From Hemicordylus capensis (lineage: Eukaryota; Chordata; Lepidosauria; Squamata; Cordylidae): a stretch of DNA of 64,000 bases. Shown in pieces: positions 1 through 12,130 of this stretch. Position numbers and translations under genes: made by a program. The notes under the pieces were generated by a model that had not been told where the DNA came from, did not search any database, and saw only the letters and a list, made by a program, of their open reading frames with translations. The first letter of the stretch is position 1, and the number at the start of each line of letters is the position of its first letter. Where the stretch lies: assembly GCF_027244095.1 (NCBI RefSeq), contig NC_069662.1, positions 56,692,001 to 56,756,000 of the forward strand, written 5' to 3'.

Positions 1-204
1 TAGATCACAGCTCATGCTCTTAGCTGGCATGTTAAGTGCTTCTCTTCCTTTCTCCCATTTTTGGTGTAACTTCTAGGAAGCCAGGCTGGAAAATAGTTCT
101 GTGTCACACTGTTGTGTTTGAGTTTTGCTTTGTTTTAACAAAGCATATTACTGACTGTCTGGTTCTGATAAAATAACAGCCTATTTGTTTTGGTTTTTCA
201 CTGT

Positions 205-362
205 TATTATTAATTCGATATCTATACCGCCCTTCCAAAAATGGCTCAGGGCAGTTTACACAGAGAAATAAAGAACAAATAAGATGGAACCCTGTCCCCA
301 AGGGCTCACATTCTAAAAAGAAACGTAAGATAAGACACCAGCAACAGTCACTGGAAGTATTA

Positions 363-427
<65 letters not shown>

Positions 428-705
428 CCACTCTTCCTCCAAGGAGCCCAGTACTACATACTTGAGTTTCTCTTTCACAACAACCCTGTGAAGTAGGTTA
501 GGCTGAGAGAGAAGTGACTGGCCCAGAGTCACCCAGCTAGTTTCATGGCTGAATGGGGATTTGAACTCGGGTCTCCCCGGTCCTAGTCCAGCACTCTAAC
601 CACTACACCACACTGGCTCCAAGTGCTGTGCTGGGGGTGGATAGGGCCAGTTACTCTCCCCCTACTAAATAAAAGAGAATCGCCATGGTAAAAGGTGCCT
701 CTTTT
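205..705 (-). repeat. LINE 3'-end repeat (CR1/L2 type) split by a MIR-like SINE
   Basis: Antisense copy of a repeat that recurs at 4060, 20285, 34705 and 37590. It has the 'accgcccttcc...ggctcagggcagtttaca' block, then 'aaaaagaaac.taagat', then 'gtgctgggggtggatagg.ccagttactctccccct'. Here the body is interrupted between about 354 and 620 by another repeat. By comparison with the uninterrupted copy at 20285 the two halves rejoin across the insert. The exact family is not assigned; the 3'-end style (a 'cgccc' block followed by an A/T-rich tail) is that of CR1/L2 LINEs. Confidence 0.7.
354..620 (-). repeat. MIR-like tRNA-derived SINE with palindromic TG/TA/CA microsatellite
   Basis: Antisense tRNA-headed SINE. 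The right end reads, as reverse complement, 'gagccagtgtggtgtagtgg', with a B-box-like 'gagttcaaatcccc' region. The tail carries the 'aacctacttcacagggttgttgtg' block typical of MIR/CORE-type SINEs of squamates. A (TG)n(TA)n(CA)n run at about 364-427 lies in its A/T-rich tail. A short direct repeat 'aagt' flanks the insertion. Other copies are at 12350, 27490, 29058, 35925 and 59873. Confidence 0.75.
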
Positions 706-709
706 ACAC

Positions 710-2145
710 TATTTGTCTATCATGTGGTAGCACCCAATGTACTAGCCCTTGGGTTCCCAGTCCTAGGGGTACCTGAAGGGTTCTAAGAGCATACTCAGAG
801 CCCTCCTGTCTCCCCACACTGCAGCTGTGCAATTTGTTCCCCATCTGAAGATTGCTGCCTTGAAGCTGACACATCCTCAGTCACGTGTCTGCTGCAGAAG
901 AGTGGGGATGAGGGTAAAGACCATAGCACTGAGTACTCCTGTTAAAATTAATAGGACAGTCGGGGCTGTTCTTAGGGCATGGCAAGCAGGGCCCCGCTCT
1001 TTTATTCCCCATTCGAATTAACTGGAAGAGGGCCCCACACTGGTTGATTTGGCCCAGGCCCCGCACCCCACCGGGGCTCTCCAAGGACAGCCTCCTGAGG
1101 ACAGTAAACTTGTTTCATTAGTTTCAGGAGGACTCCTTATGAGTAATAATGGGGAGGTGAGCCAGGGGCTGGAAAAGCCTGTCTCCCTAACAGTAACACT
1201 TTCATGTGTGGGTGGGTGTCAACATCTCGAACGGGTACATCTGTTTAAAAAGGTTGGGACCCCCTGTCCTAGCCAAAGCACATTGGCATATCCATCTCCC
1301 TGCTCTGCTGCCATCTGGCGGGAAAACAACTCGTAGCCCTGATCGGGGTGCACAAATGCCAATGAACGATGTAGCCGTGGCTTATACACATGGCCGGTGC
1401 TGTGCTGCCATCTGAATGCCAAAATGTAGAGTTGCAGCACTTTGCAGAGAAAGCAATATACTCCTTTGAAAGCTATCTTCTCTCTCTTGGCAGCTGATGC
1501 ACAAATTTCGCAGCTTTAGGGGCTCTCATAACTCCTTTATTCTCTCCCACCATTGTATGACAAATTGACCATTCTTGCACTTGAAGCTCTGTTTTCAGGG
1601 CAGCACTCTCCTTGTTTTGTAGACAAATTGCACATAAAGTAAGTGGGCAGCAGTGTTGATTCATTGTTTGGCAACACCACACACCAAAGTAGAGCAGTAC
1701 GACCAACTAAAAAGGATCCTGGAGTGAGCAGCCAGCTTTGAAGTTCTCTGGAACCCTTTACTAGGCTGGATGTTCAGCAAAACAAGTGGGGTAGGAGTGG
1801 CCATGGTGGAAAGGTAAAATAGCCTGCAGTTTGTAATGTCTTAAGATGGAAGGCAGGAGGTTATAACATCACTTCTAGCTGTGAGATGTCATTTTGCACA
1901 GCTGGCTACTGAGGCAGAGAGGAATCAATTGCCTAATCCATTTCTGAAAATATTAAACTGATCGTTAAACATTGAGCCCCTGGGACTGAATCTTACTCTT
2001 TTCAGTCCCTGTGCTGAACAAAATGCATAAGGGCAATGCAAAGAGCAGGGGAAAGAAAGCAGGGGATAACTTTGTGGTATGTTAGGAACAGAAATGGCAC
2101 TGCCTAGTGGATAAAGAGCTTTCTACCCCCACTTAAAAATGAAGT
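710..2145. other. intergenic stretch with nothing recognised
   Basis: Only short open frames lacking splice context or recognisable domains are present. The human neighbour on this side of RPL27 is RUNDC1, but I could not recognise any RUNDC1 coding exon. The stretch could hold the 3' UTR of such a gene or old unclassified repeats. Confidence 0.4.
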
Positions 2146-2149
2146 CCCA

Positions 2150-2345
2150 TTTTATTGATTGATTGATTGTTAAATTTATATACCGCCTTTCATTAAAGCA
2201 ATCCCAAGGCAGTTTACAGCAGAAAAATTTTAACACAAAGATGGTAAAAAAAGACACAATTAAAATATTAAGTGGAGGGAAAATATTAAACAAATCTGAT
2301 TAAAAATTTAATATAAAAGCAATAAAAACTATAAAGAGCAGAGAA
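2150..2345 (-). repeat. LINE 3' end (L2/CR1 type)
   Basis: Antisense LINE tail: '(gatt)n', 'tttatataccgcctttcatt', 'ccaaggcagtttacagc', then an A-rich stretch. This is the same 3'-end style as the better L2 copies at 36155 and 38180. Confidence 0.6.
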
Positions 2346-2389
2346 TTATTTAGAGATCATATTCCACAAGCTATGACTTAGAGCAACTA

Positions 2390-2605
2390 ATTACTGGAGT
2401 TGGACTGGAAGGGAGTCTGGCAGAGCAGAAGTTTATAGCCTTTGCTGCAACTTCAAGAATATTTAGATTGAGTGCCTTCTTGCAATCCAAATCGATTTCA
2501 GCTTGTCCTCTACCAATGCTAACAATGGGAGGGCTATTGTAAGCCACGCTCTCATCACAGCCCCCTTTCATTATCTGTAGTATGGAGAAAATAGCTTGTA
2601 TTTGC
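2390..2605 (-). repeat. unclassified repeat, inverted relative to the copy at 4280
   Basis: Read as reverse complement, this segment aligns by eye with 4280-4525. Shared blocks are 'tattttctccac/tac', 'aaggggctgtgatg.gagagtggcttacaatagccct', 'attgttag.agacaagc', 'tccagtccaactcc'. The two copies are in opposite orientation and flank RPL27 exon 1. Divergence is high, so the element is old. Family unknown. Confidence 0.5.
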
Positions 2606-2649
2606 ACTGGTAAAAGCAGAACAATTTTAAATATATTTTTAAAAAATGT

Positions 2650-2925
2650 TTATGTTGTACACGTATTCTCACCATTCAGCCAGTCAGTAAAACAATTACG
2701 TAATAGGCCATAGAGATATATAGTTATGTATTTCATTGACAGCGCCTGTATGTCTAAACCATGTGAAATGTTCACAACAGTTCTGTTCGAAAAGGGCAGT
2801 ATAGCAACAGTCCCCATTAAAATACCCCAAGTTGCAGTAAAAGCAAATCGAGTAAAAGTGCTACGTCCACCAACTCTTACATTGCTCCTCGCTCTCATTG
2901 AAGCTAGCGTTACATTTGTTTGCAT
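2650..2925 (-). CDS. doubtful small ORF, unrecognised
   Basis: Minus-strand frame of 91 codons from the first ATG to a TAA. It has one hydrophobic stretch (TATWGILMGTVAILPF) that could be a membrane segment. I recognise no family. It lies outside obvious repeats and points away from the CpG-containing RPL27 promoter region, where NRF1-like sites sit at 3062 and 3116, so a divergent transcript is conceivable. Against it: no clear poly(A) signal, no codon-use evidence, and a possible splice donor inside it ('agcaat|gtaaga'). It may be chance. Confidence 0.15.
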   Translation of the reverse strand: MQTNVTLASMRARSNVRVGGRSTFTRFAFTATWGILMGTVAILPFSNRTVVNISHGLDIQALSMKYITIYLYGLLRNCFTDWLNGENTCTT

Positions 2926-2999
2926 GGGGACACGTTGCCCGTTCACCAACAACGATTTAGAATGAAGATCCCAAATAAGATAGAAAAGTAGGGCGACCG

Positions 3000-3606
3000 G
3001 ACCTATGTTAGTATAATCGGTATTGTATCAATTGATTTCTCCGCCCCAATAGTAGGCTCACTACGCATGCGTACAGTCCAACTCCGCTCTCCTCTAACCT
3101 TTATGTTCCACTAGTACGCATGCGCAGCGGTGATCGGCCGATGTAGTATCACTTTACCCTGCCCCTCGACGAATCCTGCCCGGCACGGTTTAATGACACG
3201 CTAACATGATTCAAGATGTAGGCGTTTCCTTAGATTGACCTTCAGGGTAAGGGCACTGGCTTCAACTGGAGAGACTGAGCATGCTCTCTTCTTGCCAGTT
3301 CTCCAGGAATTTCACAGAAATTCACATCTGTCCTTTGGATGCACTATTGGAGTCATTCTTTTTTAATGTTTCAGAATAATTTTTTACAAAATTACATATA
3401 TAACCACATCCGATGTTTTCTGCAGAACCTGGGTTTCCTTTCTATTTTAAGCAGGATTGAAAATCTGAGAGGGGTTTTGGGCAGGGAAAAAAATGGAGCT
3501 TCGTTTGGGCTTCGTTTGACCGTACTGAGCATGCTCGCGTGCTTATGCTCAGCTGCACCCGGCAGGGCTCGTCGAGGGGCAGGGTAAAGGTCGGCGGAAA
3601 CGGTTT
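3000..3606 (+). promoter_or_regulatory. RPL27: RPL27 promoter region
   Basis: A CpG-containing stretch immediately upstream of the RPL27 first exon. Seen in it: a 12-bp perfect palindrome TACGCATGCGTA (3062-3073) and ACGCATGCGCA (3116-3126), both resembling NRF1 sites, and two copies of 'actgagcatgctc' (about 3273 and 3525). A pair of inverted 31-32-bp repeats sits at 3152-3183 and 3559-3589. No TATA box is evident, as usual for ribosomal protein genes. Confidence 0.6.
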
Positions 3607-3650
3607 CTTTTTCCTCTTCCGGTGTGGGTGCCATCGGCGTTAAAGCTTCA
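3607..3650 (+). other. RPL27: RPL27 non-coding exon 1 with 5' TOP tract
   Basis: The polypyrimidine run CTTTTTCCTCTTCC (3607-3620) is a classic 5' TOP start, the signature of translationally controlled ribosomal protein mRNAs. It overlaps an ETS-type CTTCCGG. The exon ends before a strong donor (gtaagt at 3651). The transcription start is inferred from the C that begins the TOP tract. The initiator ATG lies in exon 2, as in other vertebrate RPL27 genes. Confidence 0.8.
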
Positions 3651-4059
3651 GTAAGTACAAGGGAAGAGGGACTTGGTACTATCCATCGTAATCCTCTCGG
3701 GCCGTGGGGAATATCGGGTGGCGGGAGTGGCTGAGGGGCGGTAATGGGGGCATAGATATAATTAGATGTTGTAAAGACGGGATAGGACGTGGGAGCGCTT
3801 TTGGGAGGCTTGGGAAGCGACGATGGTGGAGTAGATTTTGACTCCGGTGGTGGGTTGCTTTTTTATTTCATTTAATTTAACGCATTTGTATACCTCTCAA
3901 AACGCAAGTCTCTCTGCTCCAACGTTAATGTCTGCGCGAGGGAGAGAGAGCGCTTTATTTCTCGGGTCTCAGGAATGGGGCTTGATCGCTTTTCTTGTAT
4001 CTCTTTTTTTTCTCCTTTCCTATGTAGTAAGGTGGCAGAGGGGGAGGGCATTTTCTACT

Positions 4060-4285
4060 AACACCGATATTTATATACCTCTCTTCAGCCAAAGTTCTCA
4101 AAGCGATTTACATAGAAAGATAAATAAGTAAGATGGTCCCCTGTCCCCATAGGGCTCACTATCTAAAAAGAAACATAAGGCAGATATCAGCAACAGCCAC
4201 TGGAGGGATGCTGTGCTGGGGTTGGATTGGCCCAGTTGCTCTCCCCCTGCTAGATATAAGAGAAATAACAAGCTATTGCCAGGGC
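4060..4285 (-). repeat. LINE 3'-end repeat (CR1/L2 type)
   Basis: Antisense copy in RPL27 intron 1 of the family at 205 and 20285. It shows 'tttatatacctctcttcagc', 'aaagttctcaaagcgattta', 'aaaaagaaacataagg' and 'ccagttgctctccccctgct'. Confidence 0.7.
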
Positions 4286-4525
4286 ATATGCAGCTTATTT
4301 TCTCCACTTTGCAGATGGTGAAAAGGGGCTGTGATGGGAGAGTGGCTTACAATAGCCCTTCTATGTACTCATTATTAGCATTGTTAGAAGACAAGCCGAA
4401 GTCAATTTGGATTCCCAGGAAACCCCCAACTAAATATCCCTTAAGTTACTGCAAAGGCTGTAAACTGCCCCTCTCCCAGACCGCCTTCCAGTCCAACTCC
4501 TGTAACAAGTTGAAGAGCTGGTCTA
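4280..4525 (+). repeat. unclassified repeat, inverted partner of 2390-2605
   Basis: Shares ordered blocks with the reverse complement of 2390-2605. It continues directly from the LINE-like tail at 4060-4285, so both may belong to one longer old element. Confidence 0.5.
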
Positions 4526-4597
4526 AGGGTAGGATTGCTGGTCTTGCAAGTATGAATTGTCCCCTTTGCTAAGCAGTTCTGCTTTGGATTTGAATGA

Positions 4598-5075
4598 GAG
4601 ACTACATGTGAGCACTGTAAGATATTCCCTTTAGGGGGTAGGACTGCTCTGAGAAGAGCATCTTCATGCTGCCTTCAGAAGGTTCCAAGTTCCCTCCCTG
4701 GCATCTCCAAGATAGGGCTGAGAGAGATTCCTGCCTGCATCCTTGGAGAAACCGGTGCCAGTCTGGGTAGACAATATAGAGGAACATAGGAAGCTGCCAT
4801 ACACTGAGTCAGACCATTAGTCTGTCTGGCTCAGTATTGTCTACACAGACTGGCAGCAGCTTCTCCAAGGTTGCAGGCAGGAATCTCTCTCAGCCCTATC
4901 TTGGAGATGCCAGGGAGGGAACTTGAAACCTCTGCTCTTCCCAGAGCAGCTCCATTCCCTGAGGGGAATATCTTACAGTGCTCACATGTGGTCTCCCATT
5001 CAAATGCAACCAGGGCAGACCTGTTTAGATAGGGGGACAAGTCATGCCTGCTTCCACATAACCAGCTCTCCTCTG
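4598..5075. repeat. two head-to-head copies of one interspersed repeat (large inverted repeat)
   Basis: 4598-4770 is a minus-oriented and 4780-5075 a plus-oriented copy of the same family, whose good copies lie at 23137 and 47513. Consensus landmarks: 'aggaacataggaagctgcc', 'ctgagtcagaccatt', 'gactggcagcggcttctcc', 'ggaatctctctcagccct', 'cagtgctcacat', 'accagctctcct'. The arms, about 170 bp, would fold into a strong hairpin in the RPL27 pre-mRNA. The family could be a SINE or non-autonomous DNA element; I cannot assign it. Confidence 0.8.
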
Positions 5076-5551
5076 GAGCTAGAGCTAGATGGATCAGAGG
5101 TCTGACTCTTGGTAGAATGCAGCTTCCTATGCTCTTAAGTTGGGAACAAGAAGCAAAACTTTGAAGTATCTGGTCGCTTTTCAAGTGAAAGGTGGAGGGG
5201 GAACCCTTCTCCTAAGTACTGTGTGTATGTCACATAAACACACACGTGCACATGGAAGTCTAGTGTAATCTCTCGACATAATGTTGTTCCCTACCTCTTA
5301 TAATCTGAAAGAAGGTGTGCTTTAAGAGCATAGGTACCCATTTTCCTCCTCCCCTGTTACTATTGAGGCAGAGCTAAGCAGGGGGAAATAAGTTTGTCCT
5401 TTGAGTCTTTCACATCTCTCTCTTCATCCCCATGAAATACTGCTCAGGTATTTATTTATTTATTTCCGAGGTATAGATAGACTTGTGTGGAGATAGGGAA
5501 ATGCTAGATTTTGCAAATCTGCCTGTCTGTGCCTGCACACTTAGTTTTTAA

Positions 5552-8333
<2,782 letters not shown>

Positions 8334-8351
8334 ATCTCATGTAGCTGTACC

Positions 8352-8357
8352 AATAAA
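8352..8357 (+). terminator. RPL27: RPL27 poly(A) signal
   Basis: AATAAA 19 bases after the stop codon, giving the very short 3' UTR usual for ribosomal protein mRNAs. Confidence 0.9.
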
Positions 8358-8377
8358 TCTTTTTGAAAAACCTATTT

Positions 8378-8605
8378 CTCTGACCTATATTTTATTTACT
8401 CATTCATATTATCTTTATACAGCTGAATCAAAATACCTCTAGGTGATTTACAAACATGTCAAAATCAGCAGTTAGAAACAAAACAATCCAGCATCAAATA
8501 TCTAATTTAAAAGGTGTACCTTTATGGCCCTTTTAAAAACTGCCAGAGAGGTCAATGCAGAGAGTGCATTCCAAAGCATGGGGTGGAGGCAACCATGAGA
8601 GCCCA
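8378..8605 (-). repeat. LINE 3' end (L2 type)
   Basis: Antisense L2-like tail and adjacent body: 'ttatctttatacagctga', 'ctaggtgatttacaaac', A-rich stretch, 'aaactgccagagaggtc', 'agtgcattccaaagca.gggg'. This is the block seen in L2 copies at 36400 and 63600. Confidence 0.6.
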
Positions 8606-8609
8606 ATTC

Positions 8610-9715
8610 CAACTCACCACCAGATGAGCTAGTGTTAACTGCTGGTGGACCTCCCCACATGATATTAATCCATGGTGGGGTCTGGTGCTCTTAAGAACCC
8701 CTACATTGCAAAGTTCTCTCTTCTGGATTATCTGGTGGGGGAATGCTAAGAGTAGAGAAACGAACTTCGAAAATGAAAAATCTGATGTTGTCCAGGCCTG
8801 GGAGTTTTAGGATGAGTGAAAGAATAGCACTTTTTTATGGAGAGTACTTAGCAAGGGCTTAAGCACAGAACCTACCTTCAGGGTCCTGGAACATCAAAAA
8901 GCATGGGGAATACAATTAGCTCAGTAACTGCAGCTTGCTTCTTGTCAAAGTTGAAAGGCTTCTGCTGAAGAGACTGACTTCTACACAGGCCTGAATCTCA
9001 CCCCCTTATTCATAAGTGTGTCTGGGTCTCTTCAGAAGAGTGCTGATTGCAACACGCAAGCGGAACAGTGTCATGCCTGCTGTTAACATCACTGGAAGAT
9101 CGTCATCATGCACTCACCTGAGGGGGGCATTCAGCTAAATTGTCCCCCTTACATTGAAGGGATGCGCAGACAATGCATCAGAACATCCTCTAGTGATGCC
9201 AAGACTTGAGTCCTCTTGGACCCCTCCTGCCTTGACTTCTCCTGCCTTGTGGTTGGTGCCAGTGTTCCCTCTAAGGTGTGTGCATGTGCTCATGGCTTTT
9301 GATGTCCGCTCAGTTAATTTTAGATCCCGCTCAGGTTGAATCAGGAAGGCCCCACTTTGAAAACACATGTGCACACACTGCTTGTTACTGTTGCTCAGAA
9401 CAAAACCCATTCTGCACACAGATGGAAAAAAATAGAACACTGGTTGCTGCTTGTCCAAACCAGTCCAATGCTAGGAAAATTTACTTGTTTCAAATGCATC
9501 TTAAGACCTAGGTGCTCAATCCTTGAGTTCCAAAAGTTTGATAAATGGTATCTGAAAGATTCTGTATGTGTGGAAACATGAGTATTTACTGTATGTTGCT
9601 ACTTACATGTTCTGCAAAAAGTGCAAGGTGAATAATTCTGTGAAACTTGAAAAGTTTGCATTTCTACAGTAGTCTGAAAGTGAGGTCCAATAAATTCTGG
9701 TCCAGTTCTATCTAC
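8610..9715. other. intergenic stretch with nothing recognised
   Basis: Short open frames only. Several reach 80-100 codons but show no domain, splice context or repeat landmark I recognise. The stretch lies between the RPL27 poly(A) site and the IFI35 promoter. Confidence 0.4.
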
Positions 9716-9724
9716 CTTCTATTA

Positions 9725-9830
9725 CAGGGTTTCTTAACCTTGGGTCCCCAGATGATGTTGGACTACAACACCCATCATCCCCAGCCATGGCCTCGAACAT
9801 CAACTGGAGACCCAAGGTTAAGAAATCCTG
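9725..9830. mobile_element. palindromic hAT-like MITE
   Basis: Terminal inverted repeats CAGGGTTTCTTAACCTTGGG / cccaaggttaagaaatcctg enclose the palindromic body 'gttggactacaacacccatc'. Flanks ttctatta / ttctaact look like a degraded 8-bp target duplication. The element is 106 bp with no coding capacity. Related copies are at 15485, 18196, 25847, 27366, 39960, 40318 and 57895. Confidence 0.75.
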
Positions 9831-10439
9831 TTCTAACTACCTTATGGGAGGAATTCATTTTGGGCTATTTATTGCAAAGAAGCTTAATGTGTAACGGTTT
9901 GTAAATCTGACCAAATTTTGAGGGGGCTAAATCCTAATTTGGCATTTGAAGATTTCTTTTTCCTGTAAGCAGGACAGAGATGTTCCTGTGTTTTGAATCT
10001 GGATTTTTGGCATGATGGCGGTGGTGGGGTGCTTCCTTTGCCTTAGGTTAGCTCTTCCTACTTCAGTTAGCCCTCTCATCTCTGTGCCTTTGTATCATTT
10101 AAGTTTAGGACTGGTAGTTGATAAAGCTGGGGGTGGTATTTGATAGCTGCTTTTGCTTCCTTTAGAGTTTTTCTCCTGGCTTGAGTGGCATCTCTGAAGA
10201 GATAAATGAGCATCTCTGAGCATGTGCAGAGTGCACTTCCTCTACTGTTAAGTAATAAAGAAGAGCATACAGCTATGCAACTTCTAAAAGGAAGGGGTCT
10301 CCAAAGTTGTATCCCTAATTATGTACTAGTTGCACTATTACGTTGTGGGACAAGACATTCTGCCCATTAAGTTCCAAAGCTGAGCTCTGCTGTGGAAAAC
10401 ACGTTTCGTGGAGTACAGCTGAGCCCGGTACCATATATA

Positions 10440-10860
10440 GCAGATATTAAGAGACGGGATTTCCTCAGGAGAAGCTGAAACTCCTAATCACGCTTGGCCC
10501 CAGGCCCAGCACCAATTTGTTGGACCCGCAGACCTTTTTGTTTACGTTTACATCACATCGTTTCCCGTTATTTCAAAGTGGCCCGCCTTTCAAACTGGAA
10601 TTTGACTCGCTGGAGACTTCAGATCCAGCAGAACTCGCGTGAATCGGCTCGCGACATCTCGCTCTCAGACCCCCTTCCGACCCTCTCCGAATCCAAAATC
10701 CCTGCTGACGGGCGGGGACGGGGAGCAGAGAAGCGGCTTAATCTGAGGGCGGGTCTGATGGGAGGAGCAGCTGTAGCAAAAGCAGCGAGGAATCGAAAGT
10801 GGAAGTGAATCGATCCGCTGCTGGAAAGCCCGGCCCAGGACCAGAGGAGCCGACGGTAGG
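10440..10860 (+). promoter_or_regulatory. IFI35: IFI35 promoter and probable non-coding exon 1
   Basis: A CpG-rich stretch. It holds an ISRE-like GAAGCTGAAACT (10471-10482, one base off GAAANNGAAACT), a NF-kB-like GGGATTTCCT (10456-10465, nine of ten consensus positions), and a second GAAAGTGGAAGT (10795-10806) resembling an IRF/ISRE site. A plausible splice donor 'gacg|gtaggg' at 10852-10853 would close a non-coding first exon. IFI35 is interferon-induced in vertebrates, which fits. The start site is not determined. Confidence 0.6.
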
Positions 10861-11504
10861 GGTGCGTGCGGGGGCGGGGTGGTCTCTTGCAATGGCTATG
10901 ACTGCTTTTTAAGTGCTTTCCGCTTCCCGATCGTGCAGATGTTGTTAGCCTGCCCCGTCCTCTTCCCCAAGGCTGTGTACTGCCTGTTTTGTGTCCGACT
11001 AATCTCATCTGAGTTGCCATATCCCCATGCGTGGGCCTGATCCCCAATTTATGGGCAGGGGGGCAGAGCAGAAGGTATTTCTCCCAACCACACCGCTTCT
11101 GGTCCGTTTGGGTCTCCTCCTCTACTCTTTTAGTTGTTCCCCATTGCTTGAGTCCGTTTTTCTGTCTGTCTCGGCGAACTGAAGGGTGGAGTGACTTAAG
11201 GCTCCTCTTCAGGACGCTGTGGGTTCTGTGACTCTGCAGTTGTGCCAGAAACTTGGGATCTGATACTGGGCACAGAATTCAGCAACTTGAGAATCTCACA
11301 TTTATTATAGCAGGTTTCTAGACCTGAAAATGGGCTTGACACTGGGTGGGCAAAACCTGGTGAAATTGCAAGGAAGGAGAGTCGTTCAGTTGAGCAAGAT
11401 ATGCAGTGGAACATTTTCCATAGAAAAATGAAGTGGGGGGGGGAGCCCCCTGAAAATCTTCAACCCCACCTCTCGGTTAACAACCCTATAGAATAAGACC
11501 AAAG

Positions 11505-11745
11505 GCTTATCTAGTCACGCTGGTCTACCCTGTGGTTGTCTTTGGTAGAGTACAGGAGGGGCTTACTATGGCTTCCTCCCACGCAGTATGAGATGATGCC
11601 TTTCAGCTTCTTCCCATATCACTGCTGCCCGATATAGGTGTTCCCCATAGTCTGGGAAACTTACCAGCGGGGATTCAAGCCGGCAACCTCTGGCTTGCTA
11701 ATCAAGTCATTTCCCCACTGTGCCATTACCCTATCCCAGTTTAAA
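11505..11745 (-). repeat. Sauria-type SINE
   Basis: Antisense: 'tctttggtagagtacaggag', 'cacgcagtatgagatgatgc', 'ctgctgcccgatataggtgt', 'ccatagtctgggaaac', then the tRNA-like head with a degraded B box in 'ggggattcaagccggcaacc'. It lies in the first IFI35 intron. Confidence 0.8.
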
Positions 11746-12050
11746 TGACCTGGAGCTCACCTAGGTAGTTTCAAGTTTCCATGTCTGTCAATCTTCTATT
11801 TTGTTTTGTCTCTTCTGTGTAATTACATGGGACATTTTGGAAAAGGGGATATACTTAGACAGATGAAAGTGATCAGTGGTAGGTTTGTTTCCTGTCATGT
11901 TTTCTTAAGAAGATATAGCAATCTACCTGTAAGCATGATGGTGATGTTCCCTTTTCCTTGGCTCCTCCTGGCTTCGTATGCTTGCCTCTCTGTATGTCTG
12001 CTGAGGGGAAGAGGCTCTGAGATGTGAACTTTCTTTCTTGGGTTCAGCAG

Positions 12051-12130
12051 GTGTCCATATACCCAGAGAGAACATTTCTCTAAGCGAATCTTGGGTGACG
12101 ATGACAGAACAAACCTTGTGGAACTGTCAG
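12051..12130 (+). CDS. IFI35: IFI35 exon 2 with the likely start codon
   Basis: Acceptor tctttcttgggttcagcag ends at 12050. ATG at 12101 (A at -3) opens ten codons, MTEQTLWNCQ, closed by donor CAG|GTACTC at 12131. Phase 0 joins exactly to the phase-0 acceptor of the next certain exon (12654). I chose this start because the following exon has no usable upstream ATG and this small exon fits frame, acceptor and donor. It is an inference from splice logic; transcript data could show a different first coding exon. Confidence 0.6.

Noticed and set aside
1049-1336. Plus-strand ORF of about 95 codons as RUNDC1 coding sequence
   Set aside because: No resemblance to RUN or coiled-coil domains, no splice signals; likely chance.
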